Origin: Brachynemurus nebulosus
Taxonomy: Eukaryota > Arthropoda > Insecta > Neuroptera > Myrmeleontidae
Direction of reading: 5' to 3'
NCBI GenBank assembly: GCA_035578155.1
Contig: JAPWDM010000002.1
Location: 38,181,437 to 38,245,436, forward strand
DNA length: 64,000 nucleotides
In this document: piece after piece, positions 12,201-35,900 of the stretch
How the letters are laid out: every line of letters starts with the position of its first letter
Position numbering within the stretch: position 1 is the first letter of the stretch
Position numbers and translations under genes: made by a program
The notes under the pieces: generated by a model
Told to the model about the DNA's origin: nothing
What the model saw: the letters and a program-made list of their open reading frames with translations, nothing else
Databases searched by the model: none

Positions 12201-12388
12201 CGGAACGTATTTTACTAATTCCTTGGGTATAACGACATGTCTAAAACAAAATTACAATTCAAACATGTAAAGAACAAAATGTCTCCCATGAAACTTCAAG
12301 GGCATTTTAAAAATTATAAAAAAACTTACCGATATTCATATTTGTCGTCATAATATTTATCCGAGTAATACATTTGTTTGTGTGCCAT
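9208..12388 (-). CDS. CKS1: Cyclin-dependent kinase regulatory subunit CKS1, 3 exons
   Basis: Exons on the minus strand are 12330-12388, 12113-12240 and 9208-9257, each with GT/AG borders. They join to 237 nt, a 78-residue protein. It starts [20 protein letters not shown] and contains [18 protein letters not shown], then [12 protein letters not shown]. All five residues of the phosphate pocket known from human CKS1 are present (K11, R20, S51, W54, R71), as is the HxPEPH hinge that governs strand exchange. Known of the family: it binds CDK1/2 and docks phosphorylated substrates during the cell cycle. Intron 1 is 89 nt. Intron 2 is 2.86 kb and full of transposons, leaving a last exon of only 50 nt. 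The gene is head-to-head with Cactin. Confidence 0.96.
9358..9618. mobile_element. hAT-like MITE in CKS1 intron 2
   Basis: The left end is CAGGGCTTAGTTTCAGC and the right end is the complement of CAGGGCTTAATTTC, a hAT-type terminus. Subterminal copies of ggcgttcc(a/g)gcacc occur in both halves. A clean 8 bp duplication is not seen (GTACCAAG directly at the left, a similar GTACTAAG four bases beyond the right end), so the exact borders are tentative. Confidence 0.65.
9927..10840. mobile_element. DNA transposon with CTAG(T/G)GTTTCCGAT ends, nested insertion
   Basis: It starts CTAGTGTTTCCGAT and ends in the complement of CTAGGGTTTCCGAT. TATTAT lies on both sides (9921-9926 and 10841-10846). Several AATCGAT(T) motifs lie near both ends. 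A second element sits inside at about 10420-10780. There is no transposase frame. It lies in CKS1 intron 2. Confidence 0.65.
10420..10780. mobile_element. Nested hAT-like fragment with TGGTGGCCAC ends
   Basis: The ends TGGTGGCCAC and GTGGCCATCA are near-complementary. The subterminal phrase attccctgacttttccagg, or a variant of it, occurs near both ends. This is the pattern of short hAT-type elements whose termini carry GTGGCCAC. TTTGGC occurs next to both borders. Borders are approximate. Confidence 0.5.
10841..12112. other. Remainder of CKS1 intron 2
   Basis: The intron DNA between the element ending at 10840 and exon 2 of CKS1. Around 11200-11350 it may hold a very decayed non-LTR retrotransposon tail (see the rejected list). 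The rest is AT-rich and shows no feature I can support. Confidence 0.4.
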
Positions 12389-12726
12389 TTTAAATATCGT
12401 TAAATAATTTCAAATAAATCGCTTCGAAATATCACTTTCTAGAAAAAATTCACTGAGAATAGCAGCTAGCGGCCAACCGTACTTGTTGAATACTTCTTTT
12501 GTTTTGAGTTTAAATTTGAATTTGTAACGTTTTAAATTTAATCGTTTCATAGAGATGATTGACCAATAACGTTTTTTAATACAAATACCAACTTATGAAA
12601 ATGTCAAGTCCCTAGAGGTATCGTATCATAGATATGCAAATGAATCGAGGTTAAAAATTGATTGTCAAATATTATCAATTTTTTATTAAATAATTACAAC
12701 ATATTTCTTAATAATTAATTTTTTAA
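12389..12726. promoter_or_regulatory. Shared 338 bp promoter region of CKS1 and Cactin
   Basis: The start codons of CKS1 (minus) and Cactin (plus) are only 338 bp apart, so both promoters and 5' UTRs must lie here unless untranslated exons exist further out. No consensus TATA box is placed convincingly in this AT-rich DNA. A bidirectional promoter is inferred from geometry alone. Confidence 0.5.
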
Positions 12727-24258
<11,532 letters not shown>

Positions 24259-24916
24259 TTTTCGCTTCAGGTATCATTTCTACGTCTGTATACATTTATA
24301 AATATTTATACAAAATAATTTGTATATATTTAGTGACTTTTATTATGTAAAATAAGTTGTATGATCGGGTTCGAAGGACCAAAAATTTTAAAATATATTG
24401 TAAGATATTTCTTATTAAATATAGTAATTTTTTAATATAAAAATACTAGTAACCGGTCCTAATTTCGTACAGAAATTGTTGTTGTTATGTTATTGTTTAT
24501 CTCTCAGTATATTTTACAAGAAGAGTATACGGAATTAGTTCATTTTTAAAAGCTTTTATTTAACTTGCTATGTTAGTATGTTGGTTTAAATCAAATCTTG
24601 GAATCAAAATTTAGACAGGTTCTAATTGAGCTAGAGGTTTCAAATTTTGCATACGTGTCTCACCTTGATGACAATGGAATATTGTATAATTAGTTTTGTC
24701 CGAAATCGCCCCAAACCAAAATTGTTGATTTTTAGTCCTGTGCAACTTTTTGACATTTCGAATTGTCAGATATTGTCCATTGATTTTACATTGCAATTTT
24801 TTGTTTCCATAGTTATGTCTGATTAGGGTAAATTAACCGATTAAAATATAGGTAAAAAAATTACTTCTTTAATTTTTTTTTTTTAAATTAATTGTAATCA
24901 GACTAAAAAGTAGAAA

Positions 24917-25248
24917 ATAAATTAAAGTAAAAAATGTTTTTTTAAGAAAAAGCTTTTATTTAAAAATGGACTAAAAAAAATAAAATAACTCTTGAGTGAA
25001 GTTTGAAGCAATATGCAACATAATTTATAAAAGCTTGAGGCGTTTGATTAAGTTCGGTAACTACTGAAAAGTAAAATAGCTACAGTTATATCCAAAACAG
25101 AAATACCTTATTAATGATAACGCCTCAAGCTTTTATAAATTATGTTGCATATTGCTTCAAACTTCACTCAAAAGTTATTTTATTTTTTTTTAGCCCATTT
25201 TTAAATAAAAGCTTTTTCTTAAAAAACATTTTTTTACTTTAATTTATT
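24917..25248. repeat. Palindrome, ~125 bp arms
   Basis: The arms 24917-25041 and about 25119-25248 are close reverse complements; cttgaggcg and cgcctcaag face the ~77 bp spacer. Matching landmarks include gcaatatgcaacataattta and its complement. Non-coding. Confidence 0.85.
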
Positions 25249-25593
25249 AAATGTACTCTAAAATTTTTAAATTTACTTCTCTTAGCAACAAGTTAACGGG
25301 ATTTTATGCAGCTTTTAGTTTCTAGAAAATCCATTTCATAGTGAATTTAAAAGAGTTTACCGAGTTCGCTATAGAAAATGGCCTGTCGGAGGATAAGTAT
25401 GATTTTGTGGTGGATTAAACTACCAAGCAAACTTATATTGTGGGTAAAATTTCAGTTCCATAGGATGATGGAAACATGGCTAAAATAGGATCTCAAGTTC
25501 AATGAGAACTAGAGATGTAACGATACCGATATGTAACGAAGCGGGAGGTGCATGACTTTATTGCACTTAACTCTTCCTAACACTTACCTACCC

Positions 25594-26470
25594 GCTTGGT
25601 CTAGACCCCGGACAGGGGGTCTAGACCCGGACACTGCACCAATCTTCAAAGTAAATAATTTCTACATTAACCTGAAACAATAATCATTTGTTCTTGACGT
25701 CATTAGAGAGAGAAAAACATCCTCTAAACAGCTGTACCAATAAAAACTACGGATTTCAACATTTACTATCTCATTTTACAGGATTACCATCCTACAGTTT
25801 TTCAAAGAAATAAAATATGTGTCTAACTTAGACATGTAATTTTCGTCATAATTGTCATATTGTTTTAGTTTGGATATGTATGTGTTCAGAATTTTATCGC
25901 GCATCATTTAATGATGTTTGAAGTTATATTCGATACATCAAAAAATACATGCTATATATTTATATCCGTTTAGACCCGGACACATCAGTTTATTACACTA
26001 TGAGCGCGATTCGCACCAGCTGTAACTCCCACTATCCATACTTTAATATTCCCCCCAGAATTACGCGGTTTATGCCTCCTTCTGGTGTCATATCGTATGT
26101 TTACTTCGTAGAGAGCTATACTATGCATTGCCCCCTCTCCCTTCCCACAAAATATTTTGAGGGATTTGACAGGTTCAAAGACATCAGACGATATAAAACT
26201 GTCCTAAGCCCGACGGGAGAGGTTAGTTTGCATGTTATTACATTATTTAAGTAAGTGTCCGGGTCAAGACCGATTTAAAGTGTAGACCCGGACACTTACT
26301 AATTATTTTTAATTTTTACTTATAATGAAACAAATGTATCAAGGATATAACAAATAATATACACTCTTTCTAATGGTAATACTTTTATTGGTGATATCTA
26401 TGAAGGAAACATGTATAAATATAAAATTAACCAAAAAAGGTAAAAAAGTGTCCGGGTCTAGACGGTTTTA
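25594..26470. repeat. Cluster of TAGACCCGGACACT motifs on both strands
   Basis: The GC-rich motif TAGACCCGGACAC(T), or its complement AGTGTCCGGGTCTA, stands out in AT-rich DNA. It occurs at ~25621, ~25971, ~26254 (complement, one change), ~26283 and ~26447 (complement), with a related form at ~25600. Some are paired head-to-head. This may be the subterminal binding-site array of a DNA transposon. An open frame at 25949-26254 lies among them but has no recognisable features. Confidence 0.7.
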
Positions 26471-27928
26471 CGGTATATAAAAATGAATCCCTATTTCCGT
26501 TGGTCACGCCATAACTTGAGAACGACTTTACCGATTTCATTCATCTTTTTTTTTTAAGTTTTCTAATACTTTGTAGAAGGTTCTTACGGAAAGAAAAATT
26601 AAGAAAATAGGTCACATTAAGTCACATAGGCAGATACTTATTGACTAGGTTATGCTCCATATTGCTTTCCTAAAACGTTCACTAATTTCTTATCATTCGT
26701 GTACTTTTTCCCCTACTCTCTTTTTACAGGCCAATCTCGGTAATCTCCTTTAGATACATGTTTACTACTGGTAATTGTCAATCGGGTTAATCCGAGGTCG
26801 ATTCTCAACCACGATAATAATTTTTTTTTTTAGGAAACATAATTAAAATATCCTATTTATTATTTTTTCTACAATAAGTACATAAATCAATAAGAAATAA
26901 ATTTCTAAAAACAAAACATTTTTCTACATTTGTTAAATAAAAATCGCTTGAAAATAGTAAAGAATTTTCTAAATAAGCTAAAAGTATTACTTATTAAAAT
27001 CAAACATTACCAAAATTAAAAAAAAATAAAGTTTACTTATAAAAAAGCAAAAATAATGTTAAATATTAAGCTAATATTATACGATCAAATTCTCAAAATT
27101 CTGACTGTAAAAAAACTTAAGAAATAGCAATAGAAACTGAAGAAAGAAGCAATAAGAATGTATGAAAATTCTTAAAATGTTATAAGGTGAAAATACAAAA
27201 TAAACCAAAAAGTTTAGTACAAATGATACCGATGGTATACTTTAACCATCTTTAAATGGAATGACTTTTTGAGAGAGTGTTATTAGTGATCATAAACTTT
27301 TAAAAACTTAAATTATTTTATTGTTTGCAACAAATGCCACCCTATGTTCTCTATAAATGTGTTTATAGTTCATTTCAAATAGCTTGACCCTTTTTCTTAT
27401 GTAAATTCAATAGTAACAGGGTTCAACTCATTTGAAATGAACTCTAAATATATTACCTGTTTTACGAGTGACGGTTTCTTTTAACACTTGCATAGGCAAG
27501 TAAATAACCTGCTGCGAACAATACTAATGATTATTGCCGTACTTGAAAAGTTATCCCATTTAAAGATGGTTAAAGTATACCTTTTTTTTAAATTATTAGT
27601 ACAGTCACTCAAAATTTCAATAAAAAAATTCGTTACCCACTTTAAAAATGACATATACTTATTATGTAAAAAATTACGCAAATTACAGTGGTACAAATTG
27701 CAATGCTTTCAGCCAAATATTCACAAAATTGTACCATAAACGGAGTGTATAGGAATTCCAGAGTGACTGGTAACAACACTTGTAACTTTTGTTTCAATTA
27801 CTGTAATTGCTAATTTATAGTTTAAAGACAGTTATATTTAAGTTTTTAATTCAATTAATGTCAAAAACTGGTAAGGTTAGTACAAAAATTAAATATCAAA
27901 AGCAGTAGTGAAACAGCGTAAGAATTAA

Positions 27929-28357
27929 GGCCCGATTTACATTTACGTTCCGCTCTCGATACGCTCCCACTCCACTCTCGCTCCGATATATAATCTTGTT
28001 GTGTTCACATTACAGTGCTGATAACATGCTGGTACCTATTCGTTCTCCATTCACATTATAATAACGCTCTGGGTACGCTTCCAGTTCGGTACAAACATCT
28101 TTTCATTACAACTGAATGCAAGCGGAGTAGAGTGGAATCAAAAAAGTGTTTACACTATAGGTACAAGCCATAACAAGTCTGATATCGCTCCGATAAAATA
28201 TTACCTGAGTGGTATTGATATTGGAGTGGGAGCGAACCGGGACCGATATCAGAGCGATGATGCAAATACACTCATTGTTTCTTGTGTAAGCATATTTTAT
28301 CGAATCGGGAGCGGAGCGATATCGTACCGAGAGCGGAGCGTTAATGTGGATCGGGCC
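27929..28357. mobile_element. PIF/Harbinger-like MITE, 429 bp
   Basis: It starts GGCCCGATTTACATTTACG and ends in the complement GGATCGGGCC, with TAA directly on both sides (27926-27928 and 28358-28360). Inside are many repeats of the type gctccgctctcg / gagcggagcg, on both strands. No protein is encoded. Confidence 0.8.
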
Positions 28358-29964
28358 TAAGTATCAAAAGTTGTTTCGTAATTTATTTAAGTTATGCCTG
28401 GTTCAAAAGGATGGTAAATTTAAAAACTTAGATCCTTTATTTATTCAGAATATATGAAATTATGCTAATTTTACAAATATTCTATATATTTGTCCAAATT
28501 AGCAATTGGAATGGGCAGGATCAAAATTAGAGATTACGTCTATCAGGTCAATAGAAACGGGAATGGCTGAATGGAAACAACTGAATATTGACGTGTCAGG
28601 ACTAATCAAAGCTTTACTAATAGTCATTATGTATAATGAGGTATTTGACAATTTTTTAAAAACCATCTTAGTGTGTTTATTACTTCTTACTAAACTCATA
28701 ATACACATTTTTAAATTATTTTGTACTATATTTTTAATAAAAATCACCGATAAAATTTCAGTTTTTAAAAAGATCGCCAAAACGATGCTTTCTGTGACGT
28801 CAAATCGTATGACGTCATTGGCTCTAAAACATTGAGTAGTAGTAGTAGGTCTAGTAATGAAAATTAATAATGAAAAATTTCTTTCATAGTTACCAAAAAA
28901 GTAAACAGTTTTTTTCCTAACTACAATATAATACCTACATATTCGAACGAGCTTGTGACGTAAGCTGCTTTTGCTTGATGTTTTTGATTACGTCATTTTT
29001 AACGTTAATTTTGTAATTTTATTTAATTAAAATTTTTATATTTTTGAATGAAATAACTTGTAAAAAAGCAATATTCAGAATTATTATGACTCGAGCAATT
29101 ATTTAAAAATCAAAATAGATATTTTTTCAACTACTGTCAAATACCCCATTATATTTTTTTTCGAATTTACTTCATGAATAAAATTAATTTTAAAGTTAAT
29201 TATAATCATTCCAAAAAATATTGATTTAATAGTACTATTTACTAAAGAAACTTAATAGCCATATTGATATTTATTTCCTACTAACCCCACATTTGTTCCT
29301 ACTCGCTCATAGGTGCGGGGTGAATGGAAACACCTGTATTTTTAAAATTTTTTAGCTAAATTTAAAAAAATCCGTATTTTTATAATGGGAGAGAAAGTTA
29401 CCGAAAACAAAATTAATCTGTTTTGTATCATCATGAAAGACGAATGTCAAGTTCAAAACTGTTCCGTTCCATTCCGTTTTACGGTATCGCTTTTTATTTT
29501 TTTAATTTTCGAATACATAGTAATCTGTAATACCGACAATAAGACTATAATATGGAGGGCATTTTGAAATATCAAATTTATTAGCTAATAATTGTATAAT
29601 GACTTTTTTTGGCGATTATATTTCGAATATTATATATGTACATAATATTCGAAAATATACATGGTTAATTGATAAGAGTTCGATGTATACAAAAAATTTG
29701 TTTGCAAATTTGTATTATTGAAATCTATGTAACTTTTAAAGTGGGTATAATTCTTATATTTATAGTTAAGTATCGAATAATTATTTTTTTTTTTCAAATA
29801 TAAGTACATTAACCATTTGGACACGACTTAAGCTTATAAAATTATAAGTAACAAAAATATGTATTGACATATAAGTTTTCCAGAAAATTCTCAGTCTAAT
29901 ACACATAAATATTTCGTTTGGTTAGTTTTCCAGAAAATTCATTATTATTTTCAAGCAGTGGTTG

Positions 29965-32900
29965 TCATTCATTGTATCTTTGCATACGTAAACGTTCTTC
30001 TGACGAAGTGCGCGGAAGCAATTTTGGTCCAAACGTCAATATTAGCCATGCGCCAATCGGCGCTGTAATCACAATCGAAATTACCGATAATACTAAGACG
30101 TTTATTGCGTAAGCTTTCTCATCGTCACTCGTTGCTTTATCCAGGGCCACTGGGCCAAGAGTTGCCTAGAAATTCAACTTGAAATGTCTGTATATAAGTT
30201 TTTAATCATATTGAAATTTTTAGTCTTACTTGAACAGTGGCTTTCGGAATCGCCGATAAAGCGAAAAATATTTTTTCTTGCTTGGTAAATTTCCCCAAGT
30301 AACTTATTCCAAAGGTACAAAGAACTCGGCCCTAAAAATATTTTTTCAACAAAAAAAAATAAATAAATAAATAAATAAAATAATAATTTTTTAAAATTGT
30401 ACTTACACCTAAAGCAACCAGTGAAAACAGAACCAACCAGAGGATCACAAGACCCTTTAACAAATTTAATTGCACAGCCACCCCAATCAAACCAAAAGAA
30501 ATTGGTTCGAAAAACTTCCAAAGAATTATGTAATTATATTTCACAGGATTCTAAAACATTAAAACTTCTTATTTCAAATATTTCCTCTTGTTTTAACCGT
30601 AGAATACTACAACAATTTTTGCGAATTATTTACCACACTGGATATTCAAACAGAAAATTGATTTTTATAGATAACAGACGAAAGAAGGACAAGGTCACAA
30701 CTAGGACTATTTAAAGATGCATACAAGAAAACTCTCCGCATACCTTTTTAAATTACACAAATATAACAACGCATAGGTGTTTTTTCACCCTTTGTAGTAT
30801 TCTACGGTTAAAAATCGGACACACACATTATCGCCTTTCCATCCTTCTTTACGCCAACCCTGTGCCGCAATTAAGGCCGCAATAATGCATCCAAGTGCAC
30901 CAGCACTCCCAAAACCTGTTGCGTCGCCACCCAAACAAACGAAAGCACTTCCTAATCCTATCACTAAAGTTCGTAAAGTGATAACAAATTCCTAGACAAA
31001 AGAAATAAAATTAGTCTTAAAAGTCTTAAGAATTAAATTCGTCAAGTAATTTACATCATTTTTATCAGGGAAAATTCTAGAAATAATTCCCCAAAAAATA
31101 CCAAACGCGATTCCAATTAAAAATCCGATCGGTCCATTCAAGATTTGCATTGTTAAATCCTCTGAAATCAAAAAGGAAACAATAAAAGTACTGTAAACCA
31201 ATAATTTCTTGTAATTATTGTAGTTGACAGCTTATTTTTTGAAGATCTCGCTAAAATCTCGCTATTTCGGATTTCACTAATTTGGACTGACAAAAAAATA
31301 ATTTATATTAGTCCAAGCAAATTAAATTTTTACGTGCCAAAATTAGTACCTGGAAGGGAAAATGGCGACCAAAGAAGGCCAAAAACAGTTTTTTGCATTT
31401 TTTAAAAAGACTGAATTTCGTACAAAAAAATGTTTCGTACAAAAGTTGTAGAACTATTTAATATCAACAGCATGAGACCAATTATTAAATTTATATTTAA
31501 TTATTATTTGTTGTTATTCCGTTTACTTTGTTTTACTATTTTATATTTTGTATATGTGTCGATTCTGTAACTACATTATTACAGACTGTTATTTTGCAGT
31601 ACAGAGCTCTGTAAAATTGTTTTTAACAGAATGTTAAAATTTTGGTATTCTGTAAGACACTATGTTAAGATGCCAATTACATTTTATACATTCTACTGTT
31701 GTTGAACTATTTATGTTAAATTACCATGGATTTGTGAAAATGTAAAAAATTAATTCTTTTATAGCGATTTATGTTAAATGGGGAGGTAAATTATGTGTAT
31801 TACCCACATATATTAAACTCGCGTAAAATTATCATGATTATGGGTTAAGCTATTTCTAAATTAGATATTCGGGAATTCTCTAGATAACCAGTTCCTTATA
31901 ATGGTATAATATTTCACGCCACTCATCAAATGGTAAAATAGGCATATGTACCTATAATGCGATAATTTCGATATCTAGTTCACACACATCAGAGCTTTCT
32001 GTAGATGTCGATACTGATAGTTTTATAAATACTTCAAGCCCACCAAGTCTTTGGGGAAAATTTTTCATAAATTACTGACACTTTTATGGGTAATAATTTT
32101 TTTAAATATGTGAAATATTTAATTGTGAAAACAGGTAAAAAGACAATGCATTGTGTATTAAATACGTAGACAACAAAATAAGAATTGACAATACTATGAA
32201 TAAGAACACTTGATGAAATACATTAAATAACTGAAGCACTGTCGAGAAAAGGTAAAACGCTTTATGTGGACAAATTGTGTCAGTGCGATTTGCCCCGAAA
32301 AAATTCACTGTTTATAAAGAAAATATAATTCATAACAAATTTATTTTATTTGAAATTACATCCTGTCCGATTTAAGAACACTGCACTATTTTCTCAACAG
32401 TCTTCTTACTACAAAAAATACTTCATGGTTAGATATTTACGGATATCAAATAATTCAAAAAATGACAAACTAAAACGTCAAAATATTGAATTTATAAAAA
32501 ACGCAAAAATCAAAATTATCAATATTTAATAATATCCATAGTAATTAGCCTATTTAACAGCTCTGTAAAGTTTATGGCGAGTATTATGAATGCTGTAAAG
32601 TTTACAGAGAAATAACAGAATGTTAACTAACATTTCTGTTAAAAATTGCGTACAGAATACCATTTTATAACATTCTGTAATTTAACAGTCTAACAGAGGT
32701 TTTACAGACTGTTAATAGTTACAGAATCGACCAATTAGTTTTAGTTAGATTTTTCAAATCTAAAAATGATGGAATTTGTTATTATTACTGTTATCAATCA
32801 TTTTCAGTAAAATATATTACCTACTAATACAAAAACGATTTTCATTAAGAGTGTTTTTTAATATTTTTATTTTTTTCTATACCATTTTCATTCAATACCG

Positions 32901-35900
32901 AAAAAATACCGAAATACCGGAATTCCGGTATTTTAAATTTTAATACCGAATAAATATCGGTATTATAAAAAGACACCGGTATTCCAAGCCCTAGTTTTAA
33001 AATTCACAGATTACATATTTATTGGAACAACAAAGAATCTGGCTTGAAAGCCGACAGTTCAAGTTTAAAATCTTGGTAAGTGTATTTTTTAAATTTCCCA
33101 GCACTTGAAAAAAACTTCTCTTGGTACCACCATTATTATTACCTATTTGATATGTCTCTAGAAGCCATAAATATGGATTATCGCTTACAAGGTTTTGTGG
33201 GCTGATGCCTAGCATAACCGTGAAGCCCTTAAGAACAAAACCTTAAAACTAAAAAAAATACCTACGAAGTTTTTCATTTTAACCATTGAAAATAACTTTA
33301 TCTCAAGAAATGGGGCTGGAGAATCATAAGTAATACTTTTCAACCTATTTTAGCTCTAACCTAATGATTTTTAAAAACATAATCAAAAAAATATAATTTT
33401 AAAATATGAAAAATAATCGAAGTTTGCTGGAAAATCATTAATCTTTCGGTCATTTATTTTGTATACTTTGAATAACTTAATAATGTGCGCACTTATTGCA
33501 TACGTTACTACAAATCTTTAAGAAAATTTTAAGCCCGTAAACGTGTCTGCAGGTGGTCCAGAACCTGGTTAAATCAAATTCTGCGAAAACGTCTTTTTTT
33601 TCAAAAAAATTGATTTTTGCAAAAATTACCAAATGTTTTTCAATTTTTCAAAAACGTTCCTATTCTACTTGCCAGGGACTATACTTTTGCCAAGTTTCAT
33701 AAAAAAATATTTTTGTTCCTTTAAAGTATAAGCAATTTAAAAAATCGCGATTTTTGGCGGTTTTTTTGCGATAACTAATTTGTTTATGCACTAATTTGCA
33801 TGAAATTGGTCTCATGCTGTTGATATGAAATAGTTCTACAACTTTTGTACGAAATTCAGTCTTTTTAAGAAATGCAAAAAACTGTTTTTGGCCTTCTTTG
33901 GTCGCCATTTTGAGGAACTTCCCACATGATTCAGCTGTTTAAAAATAGTTCATCGAATTCTATGGATTTTTTCCTATCTTTTCCATATTTTCCCTTCCAG
34001 GTACTAATTTTGGCAAAAAACAAGGTTTCAATCAGTAATTTGCTTGGACTATATAGTAAATTAGTGTGTAGTATAACATTTTGTAGCCAATTTTTATTAA
34101 AATTAAACATAGAGTAATTAGAATTTTTCATTTTTATACTTTTTATTTATTACTAAATTCACCGACTTAAATTAATACATACACTTACGCTTTAAAATTT
34201 ATCTAAATTAAGTACACGATGTCCGTGAAAGTCAGGATTACACGTGATTTTAGAATTATTCCATAATAGGAAATACGCATGTTTTTTAAAAAATTGTGTA
34301 ACATTTTTTAAAATATTCTATACGTGTCACAAATTCTTATGACAGTTCTTTTTGTTTGATTAATTTTAGTTTTCATAACGAAATTAATGTAAATTATCTA
34401 CCTTAAATAAAAATTCCGCCAAAACGATACATTCGGGCAATGCAGCGATCCTATTGGTTGTGATTAGAGATGAGCTAAACGGTTATTTTCTAATAACTGT
34501 TATTGCAATAACAGTTACTGAAAAATAACTGTTATTTATAACAGTTATTATAATAACTGGTATGGTATTTGGATATTTTAACATATTGTAAGATATTCGA
34601 TATGCGTATAAACGATTCTTTTAGTGAAATATGCACAGATCTATAATACTGACGGATACTAAATAATCTGCAATATCTGTTTAAATACTTGTCTATACAA
34701 GGATTAGGCTTTATATACAAATTTTAACAATTTTATGGATACAAAATTACAAATTCAAATAGATAACTGTACAATAGACAATAGTTTATTTTTAAGGGTT
34801 TTTTAAATGTGCTACAATAGAAAATGTGTAACTTGCCTGGGGCGTTATTATTTTGAAATTCTCTGTAGGTGGTTAAAATAAATTACTGTGATCCTTGCTT
34901 TCGAATATATTAATATTGACCTATGTTATCGATATTTCCAAAGGAGTTATTTAAGTAACCAGTTACTGGGTATTCCAGTTATTGACGATAACTGTTATCT
35001 TTCTATACTAGTTATAAAATAACAGTTATCGATATATCGATCATCTCAATTGTGATGTATAATGTAAGTAAAACACCAAATATGCCGGATACTTATACTG
35101 AATGAAATATGCATTAAAGGTATAACGTAGGGTACCATAAATAATAGGATACCCTCCATAAACTTTGTCACTGATACGAAAACATATTTAAAAATATATA
35201 ATCTAAAGTTTCAACGTTTCAAAAATATGTATATCAAGAAATCTCACAGCAAGCAGGTACCGACAAGTTGTAGTATTGGAGCAGGTAGAGAAGTTCGTTC
35301 GTCGTTTTGACGTGTACGTATGATTCTAGGGTTAATAAACAAATCTGAGAATCTTATGTAAATTTATTAATCCCCTGTTCGTATCTATTGACCCGAAGTG
35401 TGGGGTGAATAAAAGTTGACCATATATATTTTATCTTTCTGGCTAAATAAAAAAAGTGGATTTTCGAAATGGTAAAAATTAAAAACAAATTACCAGAACG
35501 AAAATTTGTATCCTTTAAAGAAAATAAACAACTGAACCACAGACCAGTGAACATATTATATTTCTATTCGTGATTATATATTATATTATATAGACTAATT
35601 ATATAAATGTGTAATAGAGGCAGCCAGTTACGATCAAGTTCCGACCTTAATATAATTCTGTAATATAGTAATGGGTGGTACCCGTAGTAACGTTTCCAAA
35701 TAATTATTGTGAAAATATAATACTGATAATAAAATTTTACTTTTTTGAGAAGAAACTGGAAAATTTTGAAAGAAAAAAAGTGGGTATTCGCTTTATTTTC
35801 AAAATACTTACGTATACAAATTATGTCCTGCAATAATTATAGTCGCATTTGCTTAAAAATTGACATTATGTTATTTAATTAAATTTTACCCTTCTTACCC

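Larger units (their letters stand above)
24259..29964. other. Gene-free region between Cactin and the NHA antiporter
   Basis: The two genes converge here. The region holds a palindrome (24917-25248), an unusual cluster of a GC-rich motif (25594-26470), a PIF/Harbinger-like MITE (27929-28357) and AT-rich filler. The open frames of 60-110 codons, such as 25949-26254 and 28506-28835, resemble nothing I recognise. Confidence 0.5.
31305..34055. mobile_element. Large inverted-repeat element in the NHA intron
   Basis: Left arm about 31305-31482 and right arm about 33770-34055 are reverse complements, e.g. ggaagggaaaatggcgacca against tggtcgccatttt, and agtccaagcaaatt against aatttgcttggact. The arms are broken by indels and the interior holds other elements (31558-32731). 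No transposase was recognised. Confidence 0.6.

Noticed and set aside
24611..24796. 61-codon minus-strand frame just after Cactin
   Set aside because: The text resembles repeat phrases (aaacctctagctcaatt) seen in non-coding elements; no family match recognised.
28506..28835. 109-codon frame as a possible exon
   Set aside because: The first ~35 residues look protein-like, but no splice partner, family motif or conserved neighbour was found.
30397..30714. 105-codon plus-strand frame
   Set aside because: Antisense to NHA exons, whose splice borders and family motifs are clear on the minus strand.
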